A stretch of 41,886 nt of DNA from Bacteroidales bacterium (lineage in GTDB: Bacteria > Bacteroidota > Bacteroidia > Bacteroidales > F082). Position 1 is the first letter of the stretch. Every line of letters begins with the position of its first letter. This document shows, piece by piece, positions 15,281 through 25,300 of this stretch. The position numbers and the translations under genes are program-made. The stretch spans positions 1 to 41,886 of the forward strand of contig JAGBVS010000103.1 of the NCBI GenBank assembly GCA_017630195.1, read 5' to 3'. The notes below the pieces were generated by a model, which saw only the letters and a list, made by a program, of their open reading frames with translations, was not told where the DNA came from and did not search any database.

Positions 15281-15720
15281 TGGATTTACTTGAACCGAAA
15301 TTAATACATCTTGAGAAAAGCGGGGATTTTTATATTTCCCGCTTGCCGTGTATGGTAGCCCGTGAGGTATTTCTCCGTTATGCAGCAAGTAATATCAATG
15401 TTATTGAGCTAGCGAGGAATTACGCACCTAGCTCAGGTGATATTGCTACGAAAATGCTTTCATATACTGCACATTTAGTAGATGGTCGTGAAATACGTAT
15501 GGAATCTGATACGCTATTGAATCAACACGTTTTATCCTTTGCGGATTTAGGGAAACTAGAAGGTGAAATGATTTTGTATAACTTCAGTTTTTTAGACGTC
15601 GCGCGATGGTCACCATACCTAGCGCGCTACAAAATCAAACTGGAGTCGTTGACTACAAAAATATTGACCAACTTGTTGCAATACTCATTGAAAGAAAAGC
15701 AGCGTCACTCCACGAATTAA
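15280..15720 (+). CDS. Tail assembly chaperone, short (G-like) form
   Basis: 146 residues, between tube and tape measure, the standard place for tail chaperones that coat the tape measure during assembly. Acts in the cytoplasm and is absent from virions. A canonical slippery site at codons 104-105 diverts some ribosomes into the -1 frame, giving a second, longer product (see 15588-15627 and 15594-15836). Zero-frame termination is at 15720. Confidence 0.8.
   Translation: MDLLEPKLIHLEKSGDFYISRLPCMVAREVFLRYAASNINVIELARNYAPSSGDIATKMLSYTAHLVDGREIRMESDTLLNQHVLSFADLGKLEGEMILYNFSFLDVARWSPYLARYKIKLESLTTKILTNLLQYSLKEKQRHSTN
15588..15627 (+). promoter_or_regulatory. Programmed -1 ribosomal frameshift signal
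   Basis: T TTT TTA at 15588-15594 is in the correct zero-frame phase (AGT TTT TTA). After a 6-base spacer comes a stem: GCGCG-ATGG (15601-15609), loop TCA, CCAT (15613-15616), a 6-base bulge, CGCGC (15623-15627). Slippery heptamer, spacer and stem together form a textbook -1 element. Confidence 0.88.
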
Positions 15721-15836
15721 GGACTATTTATACCCTCGAGGACGCTATGAATATGCAGGAGGCTTTAGAGGTGCCAATGATTAATCAGTGGTACGCGTTG
15801 GAGAAAGAGAAGTTGAGGAGCAAATATCGATTATGA
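15594..15836 (+). CDS. Tail assembly chaperone, frameshift extension (T-like part)
   Basis: The -1 frame relative to the 15280 gene is open from the slippery site to TGA at 15834-15836, adding about 80 residues (LRR junction, then AMVTIPSALQNQ and so on) to the first 105 residues of the short form: a product of about 185 residues. This mirrors lambda G/GT. The extension is expected to bind the tape measure, whose ATG (15833) overlaps this stop. An internal ATG at 15606 lacks a convincing ribosome binding site, so frameshifting is preferred over separate initiation. Confidence 0.82.
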   Translation, partial: RRRAMVTIPSALQNQTGVVDYKNIDQLVAILIERKAASLHELRTIYTLEDAMNMQEALEVPMINQWYALEKEKLRSKYRL

Positions 15837-17551
15837 TACTAGAAACATTTGCATTTTTATTTGGTACAGAGGGTACAGACCGAGTTAAAAAAGATATTAA
15901 AGATCTCAAACAAGATACTGATAAGGTCACCGAAAGTAATTCCTCTCTTAAAAAAGGTTTTGAAGAATTACTCGGCGTACTTGCTCCGTTAACAGCGGCT
16001 TATGCTGGTCTTCGTGCTATAATGAATTTTGCAAATGAAAACGATCAATTATTTCAAATGTCTCAACTCTCGGGGGTATCCGCAAGAGCTATCTCCGAGC
16101 TTGGTTTTGCTATGGGTGAGTTCGGAGGCAACGCACAAACTGCGGCGCATACCATTCAAAATCTTCAAAGCCAAATAATGCAATTAAGAAGGACTGGAAG
16201 CGGCGCATTATTACAAGCCGGAATGATGTATGGTATTGGGTTTTCAACTGACCCCACGAAAATGATGGAAAATATCGCTCGGAGAATGCAAACTCTTAAC
16301 CCTATGATGCGTATGGATTTAGGACGTATGCTCGGATTGGATAACGCCACAATTCTTATGCTATCCAAAGGCGTAAAGAATCTTAGGGAAGAAATGGAGC
16401 GTGCGAAGAGATATACCTTTATTGATGAAAAAATGGTGGAGCAAGCACATGAGTTCAAGCGTACATTTGCTGAATTTAGCGCTATTCTCGGAGGTATTGG
16501 CATTGATCTTGCAACTGTAATAATGCCATATGCACAGGATATCATGACCTTCGCTAGAGACTCACTTGAGTATATTAAGAAACATAAGTTTTTCATATTA
16601 GAGATTGCGGCAATACTAGGCACAATAACTTCAGGCTGGGGCGCATTTAAATTAATAACGAATCCACTAGCACAGGCTTTAGCTTTAATAACGGCAATTG
16701 CAGTAGTAGGAGAGGATATATATGGATACTTCAATGGTATGGAATCGAAGCTAGGCGAAATATTGGCAGATAGTCCGGAATTAAAAAAGATCGTCGATGA
16801 AATAGGGGAATCCGTAAAGGAAACGTGGGAATATGTTACCTCCGGAGATATGTATCAGGATATCAAAACGGAATTTGAGAAGGTAAAAAAATGGTGGGAT
16901 GAGACACCATTAGAAGAAAAGCAAGTACAGATTAAAGCGGTATTATCTGAAGCGTGGGATAATATTGTTAAGAAAATGGAGGAATACGCAACGGAAATAA
17001 ACGCTATATGGGCGCAGTTTGTTTCAGACAATAAAGCATTATTTAATCAATTAGGGAATCAGTTAGCGGCATTTATTAAACCTGCTGTTGATGATTTTAA
17101 AACCTTAGGAGATATTATCCAAAATGGAGTGGTAAACGCCTTTAAGGCACTTGAGGAAGTTTTTAAAAGCATTAGCGAAAACAATTTCTTTCAATCAATA
17201 AAAGATTTTCTTACGAATTTATTCAATTGGTTTGGTAGTGCATGGACTTCTATTTCAGACTCTTTTGTGAATTCTGCGAAAGCACAAGCCTATATGCAAC
17301 AAGTACGAACTGGACAAGTACCATTACAAGACACTATGCAAGCGATGAATGCTTTCGCGATGAACGAACAGGCAAACGCATTAGCTAGACAGACGTTATA
17401 TCAGAACACGGCGACGAATAATAATATTAGAAATAATAATATGCAGGCGGCTGTTACAATTAACGTACAAGAAGGTAGTCGACAAACAGGTGTTGATGCC
17501 GCTAATGGTGTCATTGATACATTTGGGAACTATGCAACGGGTACTAGATAG
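15833..17551 (+). CDS. Tape measure protein
   Basis: 572 residues, short for the class, implying a short tail. Helical throughout, with a hydrophobic segment near residues 240-300 (FILEIAAILGTITSGWGAF and following), a domain with repeated EEVFKSISEN-type helices, and a C-terminus rich in Gln/Asn (NNNIRNNNMQAAVTINVQEG). Start set at the ATG overlapping the frameshift product's stop (ATGA); the GAGGAG upstream is 12 bases away. No lytic domain seen. Confidence 0.85.
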   Translation: MILETFAFLFGTEGTDRVKKDIKDLKQDTDKVTESNSSLKKGFEELLGVLAPLTAAYAGLRAIMNFANENDQLFQMSQLSGVSARAISELGFAMGEFGGNAQTAAHTIQNLQSQIMQLRRTGSGALLQAGMMYGIGFSTDPTKMMENIARRMQTLNPMMRMDLGRMLGLDNATILMLSKGVKNLREEMERAKRYTFIDEKMVEQAHEFKRTFAEFSAILGGIGIDLATVIMPYAQDIMTFARDSLEYIKKHKFFILEIAAILGTITSGWGAFKLITNPLAQALALITAIAVVGEDIYGYFNGMESKLGEILADSPELKKIVDEIGESVKETWEYVTSGDMYQDIKTEFEKVKKWWDETPLEEKQVQIKAVLSEAWDNIVKKMEEYATEINAIWAQFVSDNKALFNQLGNQLAAFIKPAVDDFKTLGDIIQNGVVNAFKALEEVFKSISENNFFQSIKDFLTNLFNWFGSAWTSISDSFVNSAKAQAYMQQVRTGQVPLQDTMQAMNAFAMNEQANALARQTLYQNTATNNNIRNNNMQAAVTINVQEGSRQTGVDAANGVIDTFGNYATGTR

Positions 17552-17559
17552 GAGGGATT

Positions 17560-18132
17560 ATGTCTTATTTTTTAAGTAGTCTTTCACCATTTAACTTAAT
17601 TCTAAATATTGTCGGAATGGTTTACCGAAATAAGACAATTGCTTTATATGGAGATGGTGGAAGTGAATTATTAGGTAATGCAAGTATAGTATCTTGCTCC
17701 GTTAATGATAGTTCTAAATTGATGGAACACCCTATCGAAAGCGGCGCTGTTATCTCCGACTACAAAGTGTTTAATCCCGTGACAGCAAGTGTCGTTGTGG
17801 CATTGTCGGCGTCAGGATACGAAAGCGAGTACGCGCAGATATATGCCGCGTATAAAAATTGTGAGTTTCTCACTCTTCAGACAAAGACAAACGTATACAA
17901 GAATTTACAGGTATTATCTATTCCGCATGAGGCAACGTTTAAGACTATTAATCGACCGACAATCACCATTAATTTAAAGGAGGCGTTGACCGTTGAGGCG
18001 GCCTTTACCGTGGGGAGCAATCTCAAAAATCCTGCTAATACGAATACAAAAGACTTAGGACACGTGCAAACTCAGAAAGCAAAGAATTCAACGATATTAT
18101 ATGATTTATCTAGCAAGAAAAAAGAAGGTTAG
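17560..18132 (+). CDS. Baseplate/Dit-like tail protein
   Basis: 190 residues, behind GGAGGG. Contains IVSCSVNDSSKLMEHPIESG and ISDYKVFNPVTASVVVALS, the pattern of the Dit-like (phage tail hub) N-terminal domain that follows the tape measure in many Mu-like myoviruses. It probably forms the first baseplate ring under the tube. Confidence 0.7.
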   Translation: MSYFLSSLSPFNLILNIVGMVYRNKTIALYGDGGSELLGNASIVSCSVNDSSKLMEHPIESGAVISDYKVFNPVTASVVVALSASGYESEYAQIYAAYKNCEFLTLQTKTNVYKNLQVLSIPHEATFKTINRPTITINLKEALTVEAAFTVGSNLKNPANTNTKDLGHVQTQKAKNSTILYDLSSKKKEG

Positions 18133-18140
18133 GAGGGATT

Positions 18141-18455
18141 ATGGAGTTAATACCGATTGAAGCTATACCAAATCAAAAATTCAATGTACAATTAGCTGGG
18201 AAAACATATAATATATCCATTAACACGCGGCGTGAGTTGACTTTTTTGTCCATCAGCGTCGGAGACACGCCGCTTGTTTCAGGTAGAATATGTCTACCTA
18301 ATAAGAAAATTGAAATACCTCATTATAAATTCAGCGGCGTTTTGTTTTGGCACTGCCAAGATAATGAAACGCCATTTTATAAAAAATTTGGCGTTTTGCA
18401 TAAACTTTACTATGCAACCTCGGAGGAATGGTCGGAGGCGGTCAATGGAGCTTAA
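18141..18455 (+). CDS. Small baseplate protein (DUF6983-like)
   Basis: 104 residues, beta-rich: IEAIPNQKFNVQLAGKTYNI, ISVGDTPLVSGR, then GVLFWHCQDNETPFYKKFG near the end. Small proteins of this form lie between the Dit-like and hub genes in this phage type and are thought to plug or brace the baseplate hub. Family naming is from memory and tentative. Confidence 0.7.
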   Translation: MELIPIEAIPNQKFNVQLAGKTYNISINTRRELTFLSISVGDTPLVSGRICLPNKKIEIPHYKFSGVLFWHCQDNETPFYKKFGVLHKLYYATSEEWSEAVNGA

Positions 18456-19281
18456 AGAACGTAATATTATTCTGCAATTCACAGGGGAAAACGGAGAAAA
18501 AACGATTGACGGCCTCAACGTTCGATTTTCAGTGCGTCAGGTGTGTTATGCATTTGGTAGCCAAGCACAAATATCGATTTATAACTTATCTATGCAAGAC
18601 GTAAATTATCTCACATTATTTTCACCGTTCTTTAGTAGTAAAAAGCGTAATACTGTTAAGATATCAGCGGGATATGATAATAATATCGTACCTATTTTCG
18701 AGGGCGATGTATGGCAAGCGTTACCAACAAAAAACGGCGCCGATATTGTATTGAACATAAAAGCTGTGAAAGGATTGTTTGGAGGCAAGAAAATCACATC
18801 GAAGGTTATTAAGAATAAAGCTAAACGCATACCGTTACACGATGTGTGTCAGAAAGTAGCAGGATGGCTTGATTTACCTCTTAATTTTCTTGCAAAAACA
18901 CAAAAGACACTGGATACGTTTGTTATGACCGGGAACGTTACAGAGGCAATAAAGAAAATTAATTCTGTAGGGGATGTTGTGGCGTTCGTTGAAGACAATC
19001 AATTAAAAGTTATCGACGCGAAAAATCCGCAGGGAACAGGCACCAGATTAGTAAGTGAAGATACTGGCATGATCGGAATTCCGGCCATTGACCACTTCGG
19101 AGCTACCGTGAAAATCTTTATGGATAATACGGTAAAGCTCGGTGATAAAATTCAATTAAAATCCAAACTAATTCCTTCTGCTAATGGCGATTATTATGTA
19201 TACTGTATTCAACATGATGGAGCGTTGCGAGAGCAACAATTCTATTCAACGTTGAAATGTCGTCGAGGGGGGATGATATGA
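18445..19281 (+). CDS. Baseplate hub protein (gp27/GpD-like)
   Basis: 278 residues from the ATG at 18445, which follows GGAGGCGGTCA and overlaps the previous gene by 11 bp; a longer in-frame version would overlap it entirely. Starts MELKERNIILQFTGENGEKT, contains AQISIYNLSMQD and GVGDVVAFVEDNQLKVI-like beta segments. It is followed directly by the spike gene, as hub and spike usually are. Confidence 0.75.
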   Translation: MELKERNIILQFTGENGEKTIDGLNVRFSVRQVCYAFGSQAQISIYNLSMQDVNYLTLFSPFFSSKKRNTVKISAGYDNNIVPIFEGDVWQALPTKNGADIVLNIKAVKGLFGGKKITSKVIKNKAKRIPLHDVCQKVAGWLDLPLNFLAKTQKTLDTFVMTGNVTEAIKKINSVGDVVAFVEDNQLKVIDAKNPQGTGTRLVSEDTGMIGIPAIDHFGATVKIFMDNTVKLGDKIQLKSKLIPSANGDYYVYCIQHDGALREQQFYSTLKCRRGGMI

Positions 19282-20198
19282 GTGTTGAAGTACTATCAAG
19301 TAATGAAGTTATTGCAGATTTATATTATGCTCCAGCGTCCGAGGAATCCTCGGCGCTTGCAATTGATTATGTAGTATCACAAATACTCAATAAATACAGA
19401 TGGACTACTCCGGCTATTGTGAAAGAATACGATAGAGAAAAGAACGTTGTGACTATACAGCCTGCAATAAAAGAAGCAACGACAGAAGAAAGTATTGAGG
19501 TATGCGAAATGGATGTGCCGTGTGTAGTCATTGGCGGCGGGGGCTGGGTAACATCATATCCTCTTCAAAAGAATAATACGGGTTGGTTACTCACAAATGA
19601 TAAGGATATTTCATTATTTTTACAGAGCAAGAAAATATCAGAGCCGAATACATATAGAAGACACGACTGGGCAGATAGTGTATTTCTTCCTGATATTATT
19701 TCAGATTTTACTTATGATAAAAAAGAGGATGAAAAGGCAGTTGTATTTCAGAATATCAAAGGAGAAATTAAGGCCGCTATAGATGACGAATCCTTACGAA
19801 TAAAATTTAAGGACAAAACGAAAATAAAGGTTGATAAGCAATCGATAGAACTTCAGACAGAGGAAAAGACTGATATTCTTATTGAACAAAAAGCAATAAC
19901 AATAAAAACGGAAAAAGCAACGATTATTATTAATGCCGATGGTGTATCAATCAAGGCCGATCAGGATATAAAAGCCGAGGCACAGAAAATTAATATCAAA
20001 GGTGAAGTCACGATTGATGGCACTTTGAAAGTCACTAAAGACGCTACATTTGATAGTAATGTTTCAATTAGTGGCAGTGAAAGCGTGAGTGGCAGTATAG
20101 ACGCAAGTGGTGATGTAACTGGCAGTGGTATATCTCTTTCAAGCCACGTACACGGTGGAGTACAAGGTGGCAGTGGAACAACTGGAGGCCCACAATGA
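19278..20198 (+). CDS. Tail spike / baseplate puncturing protein (gpV/Gp138-like)
   Basis: 306 residues. The N-terminal half is an OB-fold-like domain (PAIVKEYDREKNVVTIQPAI, then VPCVVIGGGGWVTSYPLQ). Residues of about 165-285 are a beta-helix of short repeats (IKVDKQSIELQTEEKTDILI type). The tip carries SSHVHGG, the HxH iron-binding motif of phage membrane-piercing spikes. The start is the ATG behind GAGGGGGG. Overlaps both neighbours by 4 bp. Confidence 0.85.
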   Translation: MSVEVLSSNEVIADLYYAPASEESSALAIDYVVSQILNKYRWTTPAIVKEYDREKNVVTIQPAIKEATTEESIEVCEMDVPCVVIGGGGWVTSYPLQKNNTGWLLTNDKDISLFLQSKKISEPNTYRRHDWADSVFLPDIISDFTYDKKEDEKAVVFQNIKGEIKAAIDDESLRIKFKDKTKIKVDKQSIELQTEEKTDILIEQKAITIKTEKATIIINADGVSIKADQDIKAEAQKINIKGEVTIDGTLKVTKDATFDSNVSISGSESVSGSIDASGDVTGSGISLSSHVHGGVQGGSGTTGGPQ

Positions 20199-20530
20199 AG
20201 ACAATAGCAACAAATGAATTTAATGATATCTATATCGAAAACGGCAAGCTTGCTTTAGTTGAAGGTGAGGACGCAATTGCAAACGTTGCAAAAAATCGTG
20301 TGTATACTTTACAGGGTGAACATCAATATGATCTTTCAGAGGGTATACCTTATTTCGATGTGCTATTTGGTTTTCGTCCTAATATCGATTTATTTAAATT
20401 CTTCTTACAACGTGAATTTTTAGAAGTTGATAACGTACATGCTATACAAAGCCTCGAGACAAAAATTGAAGGTGATAAATTGACTTACACTGCGGAATTA
20501 CAGACTACAGAAGGAGTAGTGACTATATGA
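20195..20530 (+). CDS. Baseplate wedge protein (gp25/GpW-like)
   Basis: 111 residues. TIATNEFNDIYIENGKLALV, DAIANVAKNRVYTLQGEHQY and the short beta C-terminus match the small wedge proteins encoded before baseplate J genes. Four-base overlaps with both neighbours indicate coupled translation. Confidence 0.8.
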   Translation: MKTIATNEFNDIYIENGKLALVEGEDAIANVAKNRVYTLQGEHQYDLSEGIPYFDVLFGFRPNIDLFKFFLQREFLEVDNVHAIQSLETKIEGDKLTYTAELQTTEGVVTI

Positions 20531-21714
20531 GTATGCTAAATTATGTTACGGATTACGGAATAATCACAGTTGATGTATCACAAATAAAAACAGATGTTGA
20601 AAACGAATATAAAGCTGTGTTTGGAGATGATCTCGACACAAGCGCGGCAACTCCACAAGGTAGATTAATTGAAGCGGAAACAGCGGCACGAGCTAATATG
20701 CTAGAGGTATTGGCTTATATATGCAATCAGATTAATCCAAACGAAGCTACAGGGCAGTATTTAGATAGCTTATGCGCATTAACAGGATGTGTACGGAATC
20801 AAGCAACAAGAAGCTCCGTAATAGCTACATTAACAGGCGTTGCTGGCACAATTATTCCGGCTAATAGTGAAGCTACGACGATTAATGGCGATGTATTTTA
20901 TTTAGAAAATGAAGCGACAATCGGAGAAGATGGGACAGTTGACGCACGATTTTTATCTCAAGAGACGGGGCCTATTCCTTGCGGCGTAGGAGAATTAACT
21001 TCGATTAATACTGATGTACTCGGTTGGGAAACTATAAATAATAGTACAGCGGCGAATTTGGGTAGTGAGATCGAAAGTGACGAGGCATTAAGAGCAAGAA
21101 GACGTACGACATTATATAATGGTAGGAGCTTATCAGGTGATGTTATATCAGCATTATCCAACATAGATAATATTGAAAGTGTTTTTTTATTGGTTAATAA
21201 TGGCACAGATCCTCTTATAAAACGCGGAGTCACAATACAGCCTAATACTCTTTATACTTGCGTTTTAGGGGGTGCTAATCAAGAGATAGCAAACGCTTTA
21301 TATATGCGAAATTCTGCAGGGTGTGGCTATACTGGCAATACAACAGTGCAAGTAACCGATCCGTGGAGTAACGTATCATATGAAGTAAAGTTTGAACGTC
21401 CGACGATAAAGTATATTGATGTAAAAGTATATTTACAAAAAGATACCGGAACAGGTGATATAACTTCTGCTGTGACCAGCGCTATTATGAGTTATCAATA
21501 TGGGAAGGCGGGAAATCTTAAGCAACTTGATATTGGAGATACAGTTTCTCCTTTCGAGATATCAAGTGCGATCACTCAAATGGTTTCAGGGGTGTTTGTG
21601 AAAGAGGTACAAATTGCTTTCCATGGTGAGCAACTACAGACTCAAAATTTAAATATCAATATAAACGAAATAGCTAGATTTAATGAGACTGATATAAAAG
21701 TGAGGTACGAATGA
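20527..21714 (+). CDS. Baseplate J-like protein (Mu gp47-like)
   Basis: 395 residues. Contains TPQGRLIEAETAARANMLEV, GVAGTIIPANSEATTINGDV and ALRARRRTTLYNGRSLSGDV, the conserved J/gp47 elements. It forms the wedge connecting the hub to the fibres. Confidence 0.93.
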   Translation: MSMLNYVTDYGIITVDVSQIKTDVENEYKAVFGDDLDTSAATPQGRLIEAETAARANMLEVLAYICNQINPNEATGQYLDSLCALTGCVRNQATRSSVIATLTGVAGTIIPANSEATTINGDVFYLENEATIGEDGTVDARFLSQETGPIPCGVGELTSINTDVLGWETINNSTAANLGSEIESDEALRARRRTTLYNGRSLSGDVISALSNIDNIESVFLLVNNGTDPLIKRGVTIQPNTLYTCVLGGANQEIANALYMRNSAGCGYTGNTTVQVTDPWSNVSYEVKFERPTIKYIDVKVYLQKDTGTGDITSAVTSAIMSYQYGKAGNLKQLDIGDTVSPFEISSAITQMVSGVFVKEVQIAFHGEQLQTQNLNININEIARFNETDIKVRYE

Positions 21715-22301
21715 AAGTAACTAACCTAGATTATTCAGTTGATTTAAATGAAAGCGTGACATGGCAATATAATACTGCGCCTAATATTACCGCTTTAATT
21801 AACTATAAAAATGCTTTTCAAACGAACTGTAAAAATTTTCTTACAAGTTGGAGTTCAGATGTATTTAACCTTCAAACTGCTACGTATTTTGGGTTGATTA
21901 TTTGGGCAATGATCTTATCACACACAAACTATGTGCAGTTGTCAGCAATGATAGGCACTAGGGCTTTTGGTTTCGGCGATTACCATAAGAATTTTTTTGA
22001 ATCGAATTTCGCGTTAAGTAATTTCATTTATAAATTACAGCCGGAGGAATTACGGCAAGTTCTTACAGCGCAATGTTATAACCTACAGAGTAATGGTAGT
22101 CTATATGATCTTAATCACATTGTTAATTTGGTATTTCCTAATCATGGTGCATATATTGAGGTAGACTATACTACACGCAGTATTATATATCATTTCCCTA
22201 CGCCATTATCAGACGAAGAATTATCAATCGCGGCGTACTCGAATATTTTACAAGTACCACTAGGAACTAAAAGAAAAATTGTAAACGGGACAGGAGAGTA
22301 A
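21711..22301 (+). CDS. Baseplate/tail fibre adaptor (DUF2612)
   Basis: 196 residues. WSSDVFNLQTATYFGLIIWA and RAFGFGDY match DUF2612, which follows baseplate J in many Mu-like phages and sits where GpI/gp48 connects baseplate to fibre. Ends four bases before the large fibre gene. Confidence 0.8.
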   Translation: MKVTNLDYSVDLNESVTWQYNTAPNITALINYKNAFQTNCKNFLTSWSSDVFNLQTATYFGLIIWAMILSHTNYVQLSAMIGTRAFGFGDYHKNFFESNFALSNFIYKLQPEELRQVLTAQCYNLQSNGSLYDLNHIVNLVFPNHGAYIEVDYTTRSIIYHFPTPLSDEELSIAAYSNILQVPLGTKRKIVNGTGE

Positions 22302-22303
22302 AT

Positions 22304-25300
22304 ATGAGTTATTTTTTTAAAAAGCCTTTTGCGGAAAATGGAGATGTAACACAAATACCATTAGAAGACCAAGGAGATGGTAATGTTTCTTATGCGGAAG
22401 GCTGGCCTGAAGGATACGAACTCGACCCGACTAGGAATCCAGAGGACGCAAGAAATTTATCACGTACGAATTTCAACGGTTTGTTTTTAAATATCACTCA
22501 AGCATTACAACAATTGCAGGTTTATGGAGTCAATCCATATATAACGGCCGTTGATAACGGAGGTACTCCTTATCCCTATCCAGAGGGTGGCAGTTGTTAC
22601 TATGTTGACCCGGCTACAAATGAAGTCGGAGTTTATCGCAGTTTACAATCAAATAATACTGATGTACCTAGTACTAATGGTGTTACAAGCAGTCTATGGC
22701 GGCGTGAGTTCGATGTGCAATTAGACACTCTCAAGAGTAACCGTGTCTCGAATTGCCCATTATATTATCCGACAGAGCCTAGTGTTACAGTTGATACTGA
22801 TAATAACAGTATCAGAATTACAGTCTATGCAGGAACTAAAGTCTTAATGCCTAAAGGCTACGACGACGATAATACCTACAAAAACGATATTATACAGGTG
22901 GTAAATAACGAAACTTTTGATTATACCTTTACGGGGGATCAGGTTAACAATTATTTCTTATTAACAGAGGATAATACTTTATTATTGCTTAACTCTCTTA
23001 ATTATGTTCCATATTATGATTTATCAACAGTAAACAACTTTCTAGGAGGAACGACAACCTATCCGGTATATTATTTTGATAATTCATTGAATAAATGGCA
23101 GTATCGAGCGGCAAACAGTTCAGAGTTCGTTGACGCTAATAAACAAATGGTAATGATCGGTAATTTTACCGGAGCAAGCACAGATAATTTAACTTTTAAT
23201 TTTAATTCTCCATTAACATTAACAAGTGGAGAATATTTTCAAAAAACAGTTGCGAATCTTCAGACGGCGTTATCACCGGCAAGATATATAACTCTCACAG
23301 GTACGCCACTAGGACAGGCGATTATGGATATCAATCTCCCATCTACCGCGACGCCGTTTTGTGTGAATTATGGCAATCTTAATTCTTCAGGGCAGCCGGA
23401 TTTATTAAGCACGCAAGCAATTTATGTACCGAATAAGACTATGGATATGGTGTTTCCGACTTCAGGTAGTATTGTGAGCTATGCGGCTGGGAACACTTAT
23501 ACTTATGTAGAAGGAGGCGGCAATCATACCGAAAGATTATTAGGTTTAAAAGGCATGGTCGTAACAACGGTAATGACCGCCTCGAATATCGATAATATTT
23601 TCGGCCCGCATTCTGGAAGTTGCGATGTATCGTGGAGTATTACAAACGGTAACGAGTACACATTTACTATTGCAGAAATGACTTTGGATGTGCCAATTGA
23701 GTTATCAACTCTTGGTTGTACATTGGAGTTTGATAGTTATACGTTTAATTATTCTGACTATTGGAGTGTGCGTGGATTAATGAGTGCTTATGCATATGAG
23801 CGTTATTATGCGCGGTTATGGTTTATAATTACATTGACTTTCGATGATAATACAACTTATGCTCTTTCAACTGAAAATAATTCTTATAATAACTGGATTA
23901 ATAGTTCGGTTGATTTGAGTGAATATGCAACTGCAGGCAAGAAAATCACCAAGATATCAGTTCAATCCAAAGGGTATACGTATGACTCAGGTCAGGTTGC
24001 TGTATTTCATGGGAGCAGTACAGTAGGAGGAAGCACACATATAACAAAAATTAGTAACGCAGAGGCACACTTTAGAGCATTAAGAATCATTAACAAAATA
24101 AATCAAGTACAATATTCCTCGAATCAGGTTGATTTTAAGGTGGGCAGTAACTATTACAAGAAAATGGGCTCGGATGGTACACCGATGTTAACTGCGGAAG
24201 GAGGAACGATAACCTCGAGTTCCAGCGCATATGATTACATGTGGTTTGTAAATAATATTGCGACAATTCCTTCATATGCAGACAGCCTTTATACAGAATA
24301 TGAATTTAAAAGCACACCAGACGAAACAAATAACGCTCGTATGGTTATAAAGTATATCGATGAGGAAAACGACCAAATATTAGGTGGTTTGTCAGTTGAA
24401 CTCGAATACTGGGGCGGTGTTACATATACACTAGCGAATAAAATTGTTCTAGATCGTACTCAAGATTTGCTTTTTGAAATTCCAGACGGAAAATATATCA
24501 AGAAAGTACGCGTATTTGCATCACAAATGGACTACCTACGAAACGTAAAAATCGGTCGTATACAGATTTATAATAATGTGTCTGCGGAGACTTTAGCGGC
24601 ATTAGCACAATATCCAGCATTGCAAGCAACAGCTGCGGATACTGATCGTACTAGACTAACATTAACTTCACTTGATAGCTTGGTATTAAATCAATCCGGA
24701 TACTTAATGTTATCGAAAGCCGGTGCATATATATTGCCAGGCACAAACGTTATTCGTAAACAAAAGAAGCAACCTACGACAGAGGATGATCCCGCGTTGA
24801 CAGATGGCGATGTATGGCTTGATTATTCCAAAGAGCCGCTCATGGCATATCAATATCAAAATGGGAAATGGAATATTTTTTCAGATGTTCCAGTTGGATA
24901 TATAACATTAACATGGGGAGATCCGAGTGCAAGTGCAGCGGTATCAGGAACAGGAATCACGGCGGCAACTGTTACGGCGGCTACCTTTGCGACACAAGTT
25001 GCGGATAGTGGTACGTATGTGTTTGCTTACGATGGCACAAACTGGGTATTTAATTCTCAGAATGTAACGTTAAGTACATATGGAATCTCAGTAACAGGAA
25101 CACCAGCAGAAGGAGATACGGTCACTATTACATTTACAGAGAGCGTCGCAACAGTATCGAATATTGAAACTTATCCATACAATCAAAATGGATACAATAT
25201 TAATACTTATACCGATACTTCAGGTGCATTAAGCGGTCGTGATGGTCGTGACGGTAAAGATGGAAAGGACGGGAAGAACGGAGCGCCTGGACCAGCCGGC

